The notes under the pieces were generated by a model. The model was not told the origin of the DNA and did not search any database. It was given only the letters and a program-made list of their open reading frames with translations. The position numbers were made by a program, and so were the translations under genes. A DNA stretch of 64,000 nucleotides. It comes from Chromatiales bacterium. Lineage in GTDB: Bacteria; Pseudomonadota; Gammaproteobacteria; Chromatiales; Chromatiaceae. Of the stretch, positions 54,374 through 63,911 are shown in pieces. How positions within the stretch are numbered: position 1 is the first letter of the stretch; the number at the start of each line of letters is the position of its first letter. The stretch lies in contig JANQLO010000006.1 in NCBI GenBank assembly GCA_028280505.1, forward strand, positions 45,332-109,331, in the 5' to 3' direction.

Positions 54374-54631
54374 TTAGCGATAGTGATCGGGGCGCCAGCG
54401 CGGTTGCGAAACAGGCTTTGGGGTAAGGGGTGCATGCCGTACGCTTCGATGCGGCGGCACGATGGATGGCAGGCGGTAGGCCGGCGGAGCCATCGGGTAG
54501 GCGTAGTAGGGTGTTGCGATGCGTTGATGCTTGTTGCCCGAGCCGAGTGCCAGGCAAATGAACGCCTGGGTGGTTTGTGAGGCAAACAAACCGATAATGC
54601 AGACGGAGCCGATCAGGCTAAATCGCCGGAT
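54374..54631 (-). CDS. Possible small exported protein downstream of glcE
   Basis: In this frame the minus strand reads IRRFSLIGSVCIIGLFASQTTQA, a convincing signal peptide, then a Pro/Tyr/His/Arg-rich tail of about 60 residues ending in RPDHYR. No ATG, GTG or TTG lies where expected; the signal peptide begins with ATC (54631-54629), overlapping the glcE stop by 14 bases. If real it is a roughly 85-residue periplasmic protein of unknown function using a rare start. It is otherwise a shadow open frame. Confidence 0.4.
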   Translation of the reverse strand: MRRFSLIGSVCIIGLFASQTTQAFICLALGSGNKHQRIATPYYAYPMAPPAYRLPSIVPPHRSVRHAPLTPKPVSQPRWRPDHYR

Positions 54632-55679
54632 ACTGGCGCCCCGGGTTGAGTATGCCTTGCGGGTCGAACGTCTGCTTGAGGCCGCGATGCAAGCGTTCGC
54701 GGACGGGATCGAGCGGGTGGAAGACCGGGGTGTTGCCGTCGCCATGTCTAAACAGTATGGCATGGCCGCCGGCTTTTGCGACCTGGCTACGAATCTCGCC
54801 CGCGTCGTTGTTGCTGTATACCCAACGTTGCGCCCCGGCCCAATCGATCAGCACCTGCTGCTCACAATCGAGTCTCGCGCTGGCCGGTGCGAGCGACAGA
54901 CGCCACAGCGGACGTTCGTCGTCGAAAAACGGCAGACGATGGTCACGCAGCTGTTGCCAGAACTCGCCGCCCGCGCCACCATCGCCACCGATCTGTTTCT
55001 CCCAGGCGTCGACACTGGCGGCATTGCCGGACAATCTCAGGTATAGGCGATCATCGAGATGGCAAGCGCCCGAGAGCGGCGCCGGCTGGCGCGCCAGATC
55101 GCGCATCAGTTGCATTGCACGGTCGCGCAGGAGACTCAGCACCAGGCTGCGCTCGACCGCCGGCGCGGGCAGTACCTTGATCGATACCTCCAACAGTATG
55201 CCGAGGGTGCCGAGCGCACCGGCCATCAGGCGCGAGACATCGTAGCCGGCGACGTTCTTCATGACTTCGCCGCCGAAACGCAGGATGCGGCCCCGGCCAT
55301 CCAACAGTTTGATGCCGAGCAGTAGGTCGCGCGGGGCTCCGCCCCAGGGGCGCCGCGGTCCGCCCAGCCCGCTGGCGATGGCTCCGCCCAACGAAGGCTC
55401 GCCGTCGAATGCCGGGGGGTCGAAGGCCAGCATCTGGCCGTTATCGGCCAGCGCGTGCACGATTTCGCTGATGGTCGTGCCGGCACGCGCGGTGAGTACC
55501 AACTCGGTGGGTTCGTAGCTCACGATGCCGCTGTGCTCGGCCAGCGATAATGTCTCGCCTTCGACGGTATGACCATAAAACGCTTTGCTGCCACGTCCGA
55601 CGATCGCCAGTGGTCGACCTTTTGCGGCGGCATCGCTGACCCGGGCGGCCAGCGCCTGCGACAGATCCCGGTCGGACAT
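54618..55679 (-). CDS. glcE: Glycolate oxidase FAD-binding subunit GlcE
   Basis: GlcE is the shorter FAD-binding subunit of the membrane-associated glycolate dehydrogenase. The 353-residue protein has the PCMH-type FAD domain (PLAIVGRGSKAFYG, ELVLTARAGTTISEIVHALADNGQMLAFDPP, GGAIASGLGGPRRPWGGAPRDLLLGIKLLDGRG) and KNVAGYDVSRLMAGALGTLGILLEVSIKVLP. Its start codon shares the last base of the glcD stop, so the two are translationally coupled. An adjacent glcF iron-sulfur subunit is not seen downstream. Confidence 0.93.
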   Translation of the reverse strand: MSDRDLSQALAARVSDAAAKGRPLAIVGRGSKAFYGHTVEGETLSLAEHSGIVSYEPTELVLTARAGTTISEIVHALADNGQMLAFDPPAFDGEPSLGGAIASGLGGPRRPWGGAPRDLLLGIKLLDGRGRILRFGGEVMKNVAGYDVSRLMAGALGTLGILLEVSIKVLPAPAVERSLVLSLLRDRAMQLMRDLARQPAPLSGACHLDDRLYLRLSGNAASVDAWEKQIGGDGGAGGEFWQQLRDHRLPFFDDERPLWRLSLAPASARLDCEQQVLIDWAGAQRWVYSNNDAGEIRSQVAKAGGHAILFRHGDGNTPVFHPLDPVRERLHRGLKQTFDPQGILNPGRQYPAI

Positions 55680-57154
55680 CAGAAACGCTCCAGGTGGGGG
55701 AAGCGTAAATCACCGGCCTTGACATGCATGGCACCGAATTCGGCACAGCGATTGAGCGTGGGAATGGCCTTGCCGGGATTCAGCAGGCCTCGATCGTCGA
55801 ACACGGCTTTCATCGCATGGAGGGTTTCGAGTTCCTCGGGCGGGAACTGGGCGCACATCTGATTGATCTTTTCCATGCCCACGCCGTGCTCACCCGTGAT
55901 GGTGCCGCCGACCTCGACACACAGCTCGAGGATGCGGCCGCCGACCTCTTCGGCCAGTTCCAGTTCGCCGGGGTTGTTCGCGTCATACAGAATCAGCGGA
56001 TGCAGATTGCCGTCACCGGCATGGAACACATTGGCCACACGCAGACCGGATTCTTCGGAGTAGGTGGCGATTTCGCGTAGTACACGCGGCAGATGTTTAC
56101 GTGGGATGGTGCCATCCATGCAGTAATAGTCCGGCGATATCCGGCCCACTGCGGGGAAAGCCGCCTTGCGACCGGCCCAAAAGCGGGCGCGTTCGGTATC
56201 GCTTTCGGCGGTACGCACCTCGGTGGCGCCGGAGGTCAACAGTTGCCGGCGCACGCGATTGATGTCTTCGGAGACCTCTTCGTTGCCGCCGTCGACTTCA
56301 CATAACAGGATGGCCGCGGCCTCGGTGGGATAACCGGCATGAACGAAATCCTCCGATGCGCGAATCGACGGGTTGTCCATCATCTCCAGGCCCGCCGGCA
56401 GAATGCCGCCCGCGATAATGTCGGCGACCGCCTGGCCGGCGGTTTCGACCGATTCGAAAGCCGCCAGCGCGACCTGTGCACGCTGTGGAATCGGCAATAG
56501 CTTGACCGTGACCTCGACAACGACGCCTAGCATGCCTTCCGAGCCGGTAATCAAAGCGAGCAGATCGTAACCCGGCCCATCCAGACCGCTACCGCCCAAA
56601 GTGATGCGTTCGCCTTCGATGGTGACCAGCTCGACCGCGATAAGATTGTTCACGGTCAGACCGTACTTCAGGCAGTGCACGCCACCCGCGTTTTCCGCGA
56701 CATTGCCGCCGATCGAACAGGCGATCTGTGATGAAGGATCGGGCGCATAGTACAAACCGTGCGGTTTGGCCGCCTCGCTGATCGCCAGATTGCGTACGCC
56801 CGGTTGCACCCGGGCACAGCAGTTGTCCGGGTCGATCGCCAGGATGCGATTGAGTCTGGCGAGACTGAGCAGAATACCGTCTTCGTAAGGCAGGGCACCA
56901 CCGGACAGTCCCGTACCGGCGCCGCGTGCGACCACGGCCACCCCTTCGGCGTGACACCGTTGCAGCACCGCCTGAACTTCTTCGATCGAGCCTGGTAAGA
57001 CCACCAGCAGCGGCACCACGCGATAGGCCGCCAGGCCGTCGCATTCGTAGGGTTTGAGTTCGCTCGGTGCACTCAGTACGTGCGGGCCGTCGACCACCTG
57101 TCTGAGCTTTTCGGCCAGCGTCTCGCGGCGTTGCTGTCTTGTCATATCGTCCAT
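55679..57154 (-). CDS. glcD: Glycolate oxidase subunit GlcD
   Basis: The 491-residue FAD-linked oxidase oxidises glycolate to glyoxylate, scavenging the by-product of Rubisco oxygenation, which fits an autotroph. Motifs are VARGAGTGLSGGALP, APDPSSQIACSIGGNVAENAGGVHCLKYG, ALITGSEGMLGVVVEVTVKLLP and the C-terminal metal-ligand-rich FHAGDGNLHPLILYD and GGTITGEHGVGMEKI. ATG 57154 is preferred; the open frame to 57295 is longer. It is upstream of glcE. Confidence 0.94.
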   Translation of the reverse strand: MDDMTRQQRRETLAEKLRQVVDGPHVLSAPSELKPYECDGLAAYRVVPLLVVLPGSIEEVQAVLQRCHAEGVAVVARGAGTGLSGGALPYEDGILLSLARLNRILAIDPDNCCARVQPGVRNLAISEAAKPHGLYYAPDPSSQIACSIGGNVAENAGGVHCLKYGLTVNNLIAVELVTIEGERITLGGSGLDGPGYDLLALITGSEGMLGVVVEVTVKLLPIPQRAQVALAAFESVETAGQAVADIIAGGILPAGLEMMDNPSIRASEDFVHAGYPTEAAAILLCEVDGGNEEVSEDINRVRRQLLTSGATEVRTAESDTERARFWAGRKAAFPAVGRISPDYYCMDGTIPRKHLPRVLREIATYSEESGLRVANVFHAGDGNLHPLILYDANNPGELELAEEVGGRILELCVEVGGTITGEHGVGMEKINQMCAQFPPEELETLHAMKAVFDDRGLLNPGKAIPTLNRCAEFGAMHVKAGDLRFPHLERF

Positions 57155-57343
57155 TATGCAATTGTGACAAAAGCCTGTGTCTTGAGCATTAATATTTCCG
57201 TGGTTTGCGCCTTGGCTTTCGAGGCGTTCCACAGGCAATTTCCACGTCACCTGCCGACATCGCCTGCTAGGATTGCCAGGGTCGACTGCAGTCATTCATC
57301 CAAAAGTCGGCGTTGCAAATCGCAGTGACAACAAAGAGAAAAC

Positions 57344-58171
57344 ATGGCGACCCCATCCCGCACCCTGTTCATTATTTCCGACCGTACCGGTATCACCCTG
57401 GAGCAATTGGTTCGTACCCTGCTGAGCCAGTTCGACGATCTGAGTTTCGATCGCATGGTACTGCCGTTTCTCGACACCCCCGCCAAGATCGATGCCGCCA
57501 TCCGGGAAATCAACACCGCCGAGAAAGAGGATGGGACGACGCCATTGGTGTTCTCCAGTATTGTCGACGAGTCGTTGCGCAGCCGTTTGAAAGAGGCGAA
57601 GGCCGAGGTCTTCGATATCTTCGATACCTATTTACCGAAGCTGTCGACGGTGATCGGTATACCGCATAGCGACCACATCGGTTTGAGTCACGGTATGGGC
57701 GATCAAAGCCAATACGATCGCCGAGTCGATGCGGTGAATTTCGCGCTGAACTATGACGATGGCTCGCGCTTCAAAGGGCTGGGTGATGCCGACCTGATAC
57801 TGATCGGCGTATCGCGTTGCGGTAAGACGCCGACCTGTCTTTATCTCGCGATGCAGTACGCGATTCGGGCTGCCAACTTCCCGCTGACCGAGGATGATTT
57901 TCTCACCGGCAAGTTCCCGCAACCCTTGCGCGAACATCGTGAGCGGCTGTTTGGATTGACCATTGCGCCGGATCGTCTGCATCGCATTCGGGAAGAACGT
58001 CGTCCGGGTTCGGAGTATGCGAGCCTTTCACAATGCCGACGCGAGGTTTCGGCCGCGGAAGATCTGTTTCGCAGCCATGCGATTCCCTTTCTCGACAGTA
58101 CCGCCGTGTCGATCGAAGAATTGGCGATCGAGATCATGCAGCGGGTCGGGGTGCAGCGGCATTTCTACTGA
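57344..58171 (+). CDS. ppsR: Phosphoenolpyruvate synthase regulatory protein (bifunctional kinase/pyrophosphorylase)
   Basis: The DUF299-family enzyme phosphorylates and dephosphorylates PEP synthase. The 275-residue protein has FIISDRTGITLEQLVRTLLSQF, the HGMGDQ turn (near residue 123) before RVDAVNFALNYDDG, the P-loop GVSRCGKTPTCLYLAMQYAIRAANFPLTEDDF and the C-terminal SLSQCRREVSAAEDLFRSHAIPFLDSTAVSIEELA. It is divergent from glcD. The gene for its PEP-synthase partner is not in the window. Confidence 0.94.
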   Translation: MATPSRTLFIISDRTGITLEQLVRTLLSQFDDLSFDRMVLPFLDTPAKIDAAIREINTAEKEDGTTPLVFSSIVDESLRSRLKEAKAEVFDIFDTYLPKLSTVIGIPHSDHIGLSHGMGDQSQYDRRVDAVNFALNYDDGSRFKGLGDADLILIGVSRCGKTPTCLYLAMQYAIRAANFPLTEDDFLTGKFPQPLREHRERLFGLTIAPDRLHRIREERRPGSEYASLSQCRREVSAAEDLFRSHAIPFLDSTAVSIEELAIEIMQRVGVQRHFY

Positions 58172-58606
58172 GTCGTCTGTTTTTCGAAGCATCCACAGTG
58201 TTGCCTCGTGTATCGCTTGATGACAGATCGACAAAGTGCTTTCGATAAATTGTCTTTGGAAATCGTTTTCTGAACAAAACGATCTACGTGGTTGTTTACA
58301 CATGCAAACTAGGCCGTAGATGTCAGCGTTCGAGTACCAACTATTGCTTTCATCCGTTGTAAATTCGAGAAAACGAACGGTTGTATCGATGGATTGCCGC
58401 AGGTCAATTCGACCGTGATTAGTGTTTGAATCCGCCTGCCGGTTTGCGCAAATTTACGCCCAAGATTCACCCGCCGACGTCTGATTACTTTGTAGACGCG
58501 GCGGCTCCTCTCACCAAACTGGATGAAATCTTACGGGTCACGAAGGAGTAGAAAATAGGGCGCTGTCCCAGATTAACTTCAAAGCCCGCTAACAGGGAGG
58601 AAGGCC
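58172..58606. other. Spacer between ppsR and the autotransporter, with an inverted repeat
   Basis: No gene is supported. An inverted repeat with one bulged base at 58471-58504 (CCGCCG...CGGCGG) could form an 11-bp stem in the leader of the autotransporter transcript. It has no T-run. AT-rich blocks around 58230-58380 may hold the promoter. Confidence 0.45.
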
Positions 58607-61600
58607 ATCAAGAATCGAATCATACTCCGTTTAGTAGCGGTCATGATGTTCCTGGCCATGATGCAAGGCACGGCGCAGGCAGAACTGCTGGCCTATGAGG
58701 GGTTCGACTATACGTCGGGCCAGGGTCTTTCAGGCCAAGGCGGATCGAGTGACGGCTGGTCCGGGGCATGGTCCGGGGGGGCTTCTAATGTTGAAGCCCC
58801 CGGGATGACCTATTCCGGCCTGCCGTCATCCGGCAATAGAGTGGGTCCCACAGCCACATTCAATTCAAATCTGCGCAATCTGGACGTAAACGGTGCGTTC
58901 GCGGCGTTTCAAGAAGTCAACAGCGATGGGGATGATGTGATCGGCAAAGACGGCACATCGATCTGGCTTAGCATGCTCTGGAAAAGCGCCGGCTACGGTA
59001 GAGGGTGGTCTCTGGGCTTGAGGGATGATCTCTTGGGTGGTGCGGGAGCGGCAGTCAACATCGGGACGAAAACCAACATCGTGAACTCGCCCTTGGCGCT
59101 GTTCAATTCGGACCTAAGCACTGTGGTTAATCTGAGCGCTGCAACCTCGAGTACGGAATTCTTGCTCGCAGAGGTGATTTTCGGAGCCGGTGACAATGAC
59201 ACGCTGAACCTATACCGGAACGAGGACCCCACCGCAGACCCAAGCACCTTCGTTGTCGATGCAACCATCAGTGGCTTTGATATGGGCTTTTATGGAGTTG
59301 TTATAAAAACGGGACCTGCCCACACATTCGGGATCGATGAAATGGACGAAATCCGCATCGGGGAAACGGTCAATGATGTGCTTGGCATCACTGCGGCGAT
59401 CTGGGATGGCGGCGGGGGCGCAGGCGTCACCAACTGGGGAACATCCTCCAACTGGAACAGCGATACGGATCCGGGTCTGGTCGAGGTGCAGTTCGCAAGC
59501 GCCGGCACCGCGGCAACCATGGACGTCTCGGATACGGTCAAATCCGTTACGTTCAACCGGGCGGGCAACTTTGATATCGCCGCCGGCGGCGGAACCTTGA
59601 CGATCAACGAGGGGATCACCACTACAACCGCCAACCAATTCGGTATCGCCGCGCCCGTGACACTTGGCGCAAGCCAGTCATTCGACGTCTTCTCCGGTTC
59701 GACACTCACCATATCGGGTGCCATCGGCGACGGTGGCAACGGCTATGCAATCACCAAGACCAGCGCAGGCACATTGGTCCTGTCCGGCGCCAATACCTAC
59801 ACCGGCGGGACAACCGTGACCGCCGGGACATTGGCCGGGACAACCACCAGTTTACAGGGTGCGGTTACGAATAATGCTGCGGTCGTCTTTGATCAGGCGG
59901 GCTCCGGAACCTATGCCGGTGATATGGGCGGCTCGGGAACCCTAACCAAACTCGGTGCAGGGAACGTGACACTCAGTGGAACGAACACCTATTCCGGTGG
60001 AACAACCGTAACCACCGGTACATTGACCGGGACAACCACCAGCTTACAAGGTGCGGTTACGAATAATGCTGTGGTCGTCTTTGACCAGGCCGCAACCGGA
60101 ACCTATGCCGGGATCATGAGCGGAACAGGAACCCTGATAAAGACCGGCGCCGGGACACTGACTCTTTCCAGTACGAATACCTACAGCGGTGGAACGACGG
60201 TCACCGCAGGGACGCTGAGCGGGACGAGTTCGAGCCTGCAGGGCGCGATTACGAATAACGCCGCGGTTGCTTTCGATCAGTCAGCCGATGGGACTTATGC
60301 CGATATCATCAGCGGCTCCGGAACCCTGACCAAGACCGGGGCCGGCAGGTTAACGGTGAGCGGCAATAACACGTATACAGGAACCACCACGCTCTCGGCC
60401 GGAACCCTTAATTTAACCGGCCAGCTCTTTGGGGATGTGGTGGTCAATGGTGGGACTTTCATGGGAACCGGTACGATCGCCAACAGCGGCGATCTGACAC
60501 TCAACAGCGGCTCAACATTTGCGCCGGGGGCGAGTATCGGCACGACCAATATTGCCGGCAACTACGTCCAGAACTCAGGGTCCACATTGGAAGTTGAGGT
60601 GCTTAAGAATGCGGATAATTCTCTGAGCAGCGACCTGATCGATGTTACCGGCACCGCCAATTTGGCATCCGGCAGTACGATCAATGTCACCGACCTGACC
60701 CCCACCGACCGGTTCATTCTCACAGGGGATACCTTCACGATTATCACCACCGGTGGCGGGGTCACTGACAACGGGACGGCCGTGACTGATACCTCGGCCG
60801 TTTTAAGCTTTGCCGGTTCGATCAGTGGCAATGACTACATCTTAACGGCGACGCGAAGTCCGTTCGCTTCCAGCGCGACAGGCAAAAATAATTCATCTCT
60901 TCTGGGAGCGGTCGATTCGGATATGAGCTCTACCTCATTTACAAGTGATGTCACATTGATCAACGCACTTTCATCCTTGAGTGCCGCGCAATTAAACAAC
61001 GCCGCTGAGCAGCTCAGCCCGCAGACTTACGCCAGCCCCGCCACACTTTCAACGAATACCAGCCGCCGCTTATCATCGAACCTGAGTGGTCATTTGGGGG
61101 CCAGACGCTCTAATAACACGCATTGGGCGAAGCCGGGTTCCTTATCATCCGACAACGATTTGCTGCTGGCCGATGCTTCGGGAAATCCCGAACTGCTCGG
61201 CTATGTCATCCGGGAAACCGAAAAAAGGCGGCAACAAGTGGGAACGACTCAAGAAACGGGTTATCTATTCCTGCCTTTCGGCACATTTTACAACCAGGAC
61301 TCGACAGATAACGTTATCGGTTTTTCCGCCAAAGCGGTTGGGATCCATTTTGGTTACGACTACCATTTCAGCGATCATCTTATCCTAGGGCTTGGTGGAG
61401 CCTACGCGCATTCGTTTATCAAAAACGACTATGATCTCGGGAAAGCCAATGTCGACAGTTTCCGGTTGGGCCCGTACGGGACTTACTTTAAGGATAAGTG
61501 GTTTGTTGATGGTTCGGTGACCTTCGGGTATCACCACAACAAAACCCGCCGAAACATCCGGTTCGGCGGCGTTGACCGAACCGCTCACGGGGAATATGAC

Positions 61601-62077
61601 GCCTATGATATTCACACTTTTTTGAAGGCAGGCCGTGACTTTGATCGCGGTGGATGGACGCTCACTCCGTTCGCCTCCCTTGCGTACACCTACTACCGGA
61701 GCGAAAACTTCGAGGAGAGCGAGGCCGACTCGGCCGGACTGAATGTCGATGCCCGGACCCAGCAGTCGCTGCTGGGCAAGCTTGGGTTCCATCTTCACCG
61801 GGTGTCCACCCTGGCGCATATGAAAATCATTCCTGAAGTGTTCGTCGGTTGCACGCATCAGTTTATCGACGAAAACGACATAAACGCGCGTTTTATGAAC
61901 GGCGTGACGAAGTTTTCGACCGATGTCGACAGAGACCGGGATGACAGTGTGTATTACGGGGCCGGCCTCTCAAGCCTGTTGTCGGAAAATATATCTGCCT
62001 TTGTACGCTATGAAGGCGAACATTACGCTGGCGGTAAGGCCAATACCGTTGACCTGGGCCTGACCGCACGATTCTAA
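58607..62077 (+). CDS. Autotransporter (type V secretion) with beta-strand repeats
   Basis: The protein of about 1150 residues has a signal peptide, a passenger of autotransporter-associated beta-strand repeats and a C-terminal beta-barrel of about 280 residues ending in the outer-membrane signature GLTARF. Three tandem 64-residue repeats begin at 59768, each containing NTY-(S/T)-GGTTVT-(A/T)-GTL. The first canonical start, ATG 58643, cuts the signal peptide; in-frame ATC at 58607 sits directly after a perfect GGGAGGAAGG ribosome site and gives KNRIILRLVAVMMFLAMMQGTAQA. The cargo function is unknown; it is likely surface adhesion. Confidence 0.9.
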   Translation: MKNRIILRLVAVMMFLAMMQGTAQAELLAYEGFDYTSGQGLSGQGGSSDGWSGAWSGGASNVEAPGMTYSGLPSSGNRVGPTATFNSNLRNLDVNGAFAAFQEVNSDGDDVIGKDGTSIWLSMLWKSAGYGRGWSLGLRDDLLGGAGAAVNIGTKTNIVNSPLALFNSDLSTVVNLSAATSSTEFLLAEVIFGAGDNDTLNLYRNEDPTADPSTFVVDATISGFDMGFYGVVIKTGPAHTFGIDEMDEIRIGETVNDVLGITAAIWDGGGGAGVTNWGTSSNWNSDTDPGLVEVQFASAGTAATMDVSDTVKSVTFNRAGNFDIAAGGGTLTINEGITTTTANQFGIAAPVTLGASQSFDVFSGSTLTISGAIGDGGNGYAITKTSAGTLVLSGANTYTGGTTVTAGTLAGTTTSLQGAVTNNAAVVFDQAGSGTYAGDMGGSGTLTKLGAGNVTLSGTNTYSGGTTVTTGTLTGTTTSLQGAVTNNAVVVFDQAATGTYAGIMSGTGTLIKTGAGTLTLSSTNTYSGGTTVTAGTLSGTSSSLQGAITNNAAVAFDQSADGTYADIISGSGTLTKTGAGRLTVSGNNTYTGTTTLSAGTLNLTGQLFGDVVVNGGTFMGTGTIANSGDLTLNSGSTFAPGASIGTTNIAGNYVQNSGSTLEVEVLKNADNSLSSDLIDVTGTANLASGSTINVTDLTPTDRFILTGDTFTIITTGGGVTDNGTAVTDTSAVLSFAGSISGNDYILTATRSPFASSATGKNNSSLLGAVDSDMSSTSFTSDVTLINALSSLSAAQLNNAAEQLSPQTYASPATLSTNTSRRLSSNLSGHLGARRSNNTHWAKPGSLSSDNDLLLADASGNPELLGYVIRETEKRRQQVGTTQETGYLFLPFGTFYNQDSTDNVIGFSAKAVGIHFGYDYHFSDHLILGLGGAYAHSFIKNDYDLGKANVDSFRLGPYGTYFKDKWFVDGSVTFGYHHNKTRRNIRFGGVDRTAHGEYDAYDIHTFLKAGRDFDRGGWTLTPFASLAYTYYRSENFEESEADSAGLNVDARTQQSLLGKLGFHLHRVSTLAHMKIIPEVFVGCTHQFIDENDINARFMNGVTKFSTDVDRDRDDSVYYGAGLSSLLSENISAFVRYEGEHYAGGKANTVDLGLTARF
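59768..60343 (+). repeat. Three tandem 192-base repeats in the autotransporter passenger
   Basis: Units run 59768-59959, 59960-60151 and 60152-60343, each coding for 64 residues with high similarity (SLQGA-x-TNNA and GTYA recur at fixed positions). A degenerate fourth half-unit follows (NNTYTGTTTLSAGTL). DNA similarity is high enough to allow copy-number change by slipped pairing or recombination. Confidence 0.85.
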
Positions 62078-62213
62078 CAAACCCATAACACCTCAACAGA
62101 ACTGGGGGTAGGAAGAAATAGACGTGCCAAGGTTTTGGGCTTAACTATGACTTAGCAACTGGGGTCAGAGTAAAGTTAAAAAAGCTCGGTAACCCTTAAC
62201 CACTGTTTTTTAG

Positions 62214-62664
62214 TCACAGTATCCGTTCGTCAACCATTCGCTGACAACCCGGACAGTGAAACATGGGGCGTCCGCCGACGTTGCTTCGTTGAATCGGGGA
62301 TCCGCATTGATAGCAGGCCAATCCTTCCCGACGATATACACTGAATCGATGTTCTTCCTTGTCGCGTAGGCCCATGTTTTTGAGTTGACGCACGCGTGCC
62401 GGCGGGTTGGTGATCCCCTGGGTTCGATATGATCGCTGCGTGATGCCCAGGATCGTTTTCGCCAGGCGCTTGATGGCTTTGTCGCTGCATTCGGACGGTT
62501 TGGCTTTAGGATGAAGCTTGGCGAAGAACAGGATTTCGGCGCACAGATAGGTTCCCAGCCCGGCAACGAACCCTTGATCCAACAAGAGCCCCGCCAATTG
62601 TTTATTTGCGAAAGCCGGCGATAGCAACCTACTAGCCAACGTATCGGTATCCGGTTGTTAGAAG
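62214..62664 (-). pseudogene. nei: 5'-truncated endonuclease VIII (nei) remnant
   Basis: The frame gives the C-terminal half of an Nei-type DNA glycosylase: LLSPAFANKQLAGLLLDQGFVAGLGTYLCAEILF (helix-two-turn-helix region), then the zinc finger CYQCG...CPGCQ. About 110-130 N-terminal residues, including the catalytic Pro-Glu start, are missing because homology stops at the IS element edge (62665), where an in-frame stop occurs. The sequence on the far side of the IS is not the missing part, so the gene is non-functional. Confidence 0.85.
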
Positions 62665-62706
62665 TGGACCCCGAAAATTGGACAGCGCGATAAGTGCCCC
62701 CTCGGG

Positions 62707-63531
62707 TCAAGCCGCCAGCCTGGCGGCTGATTCGTAGTACACGCTGTGCGGCGTGCGCCGGTCAAGCGATTGATGCCGTCTTTCGGTGTTGTAGAAGGCG
62801 AAATATCGACCCAATGAGGCCTTTGCTTCAGCGATGCTGTTGTACGCCTTCAGGTAGACCTCCTCGTACTTCACACTGCGCCACAGGCGCTCGACGAAGA
62901 CGTTGTCGACCCATCGGCCCTTGCCGTCCATGCTGATGCGGATGCCATGATGCTTGAGGACGCCGGTGAAGTCCTCGCTGGTGAATTGGCTGCCTTGGTC
63001 GGTATTGAAGATCTCCGGGGCGCCATGGGCCTCTATCGCCTCCGCAAGGGCGGCAACACAGAAGCTGGCATCCAGCGTGTTGGACACGCGCCAGGCGAGC
63101 ACCTTGCGCGAGTACCAGTCCATGATCGCGACCAAGTACACAAAGCCCCGTGCCATCGGGATATACGTCACGTCAGTCGCCCAGACCTGATTCGGGCGAT
63201 CGATGACCAGATCCCGCAGCAGGTACGGGTAGACCTTGTGCGCCTGATTTGCCAGGCTGAGGTTGCGCTTCGGATACTGCACGGACAGATCCATCGTGCG
63301 CATCAGGCGCTGGACCTTCTTACGGTTTATCCGATGTCCCCGGTCCTCGAGCCAATCACGGATGCGACGACTGCCGTAGAAGGGATACTTCAGATGACAG
63401 CGGTCGATCAGCGCCATCAACGCGAACTCCTCGTCCGAGACGGGCTTGGGCACGTGATAGAACGTCGAGCGCGGCAGATCCAGCAACGCACATTGCCGCC
63501 TCACCGCTAACGGATCCTTCCGTTCTACCAT
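62707..63531 (-). CDS. IS3-family transposase OrfB (DDE integrase)
   Basis: The 274-residue integrase has an N-terminal HTH_21 domain ([26 protein letters not shown]) and the rve catalytic core: Asp in [10 protein letters not shown], Asp in [11 protein letters not shown] and Glu in [14 protein letters not shown], then the C-terminal [22 protein letters not shown]. All DDE residues are present. It is probably translated as an OrfAB fusion by -1 frameshifting within the frame open to 63705. Confidence 0.95.
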   Translation of the reverse strand: MVERKDPLAVRRQCALLDLPRSTFYHVPKPVSDEEFALMALIDRCHLKYPFYGSRRIRDWLEDRGHRINRKKVQRLMRTMDLSVQYPKRNLSLANQAHKVYPYLLRDLVIDRPNQVWATDVTYIPMARGFVYLVAIMDWYSRKVLAWRVSNTLDASFCVAALAEAIEAHGAPEIFNTDQGSQFTSEDFTGVLKHHGIRISMDGKGRWVDNVFVERLWRSVKYEEVYLKAYNSIAEAKASLGRYFAFYNTERRHQSLDRRTPHSVYYESAARLAA

Positions 63532-63833
63532 TTCTTTCCTCTGGGCCCGTGAATCCGTTCGAGCCCGCGTTCTAAAAAATCGTTCTCCATCGTCAGCTGG
63601 CCGATCTTCGCGTGCAACTGTTCGATGATTTCCGCAGACTGTTCCGCCTTCTGCGCGCCCTTGCCGAACACGTCCGAGGCACTGTTCAGCAGCTGCTTCT
63701 TCCAATCAGAAATCTGGTTGGCATGCACATCGAACTTCTTGACCAGCTCGGCCATTGTCAGATCCCCTTGGATTGCCGCCAGCGCGACCTTCGCCTTGAA
63801 CTCGGGGGAATGATTACGTCTTTTCCGTCTCAT
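63525..63833 (-). CDS. IS3-family transposase OrfA (helix-turn-helix)
   Basis: The 102-residue protein starts at ATG 63833 (RRKRRNHSPEFKAKVALAAI) and has the HTH_Tnp_1 domain (LTMAELVKKFDVHANQISDWKKQLL) and a leucine-zipper C terminus (ENDFLERGLERIHG) for multimerisation. It overlaps orfB by 7 bases in another frame. Earlier in-frame starts (to 63899) are less likely. Confidence 0.93.
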   Translation of the reverse strand: MRRKRRNHSPEFKAKVALAAIQGDLTMAELVKKFDVHANQISDWKKQLLNSASDVFGKGAQKAEQSAEIIEQLHAKIGQLTMENDFLERGLERIHGPRGKKW

Positions 63834-63911
63834 CGCTTCTCTCCTAAGCATATCGCTCATCTTGGAGGAAGCACTTATCGTCGTCCAATGACTGTCCAAT
63901 CAGGTGGGTCC

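Noticed and set aside
59768..60343. CRISPR-like regularity
   Set aside because: Units are 192 bases, in frame and coding for beta-strand repeats; there are no short repeats with unique spacers anywhere in the window.
60295..60831. Two open frames on the minus strand of the autotransporter repeats
   Set aside because: They are shadows of the Gly/Thr-rich repeat coding, being Val/Pro-rich without motifs.
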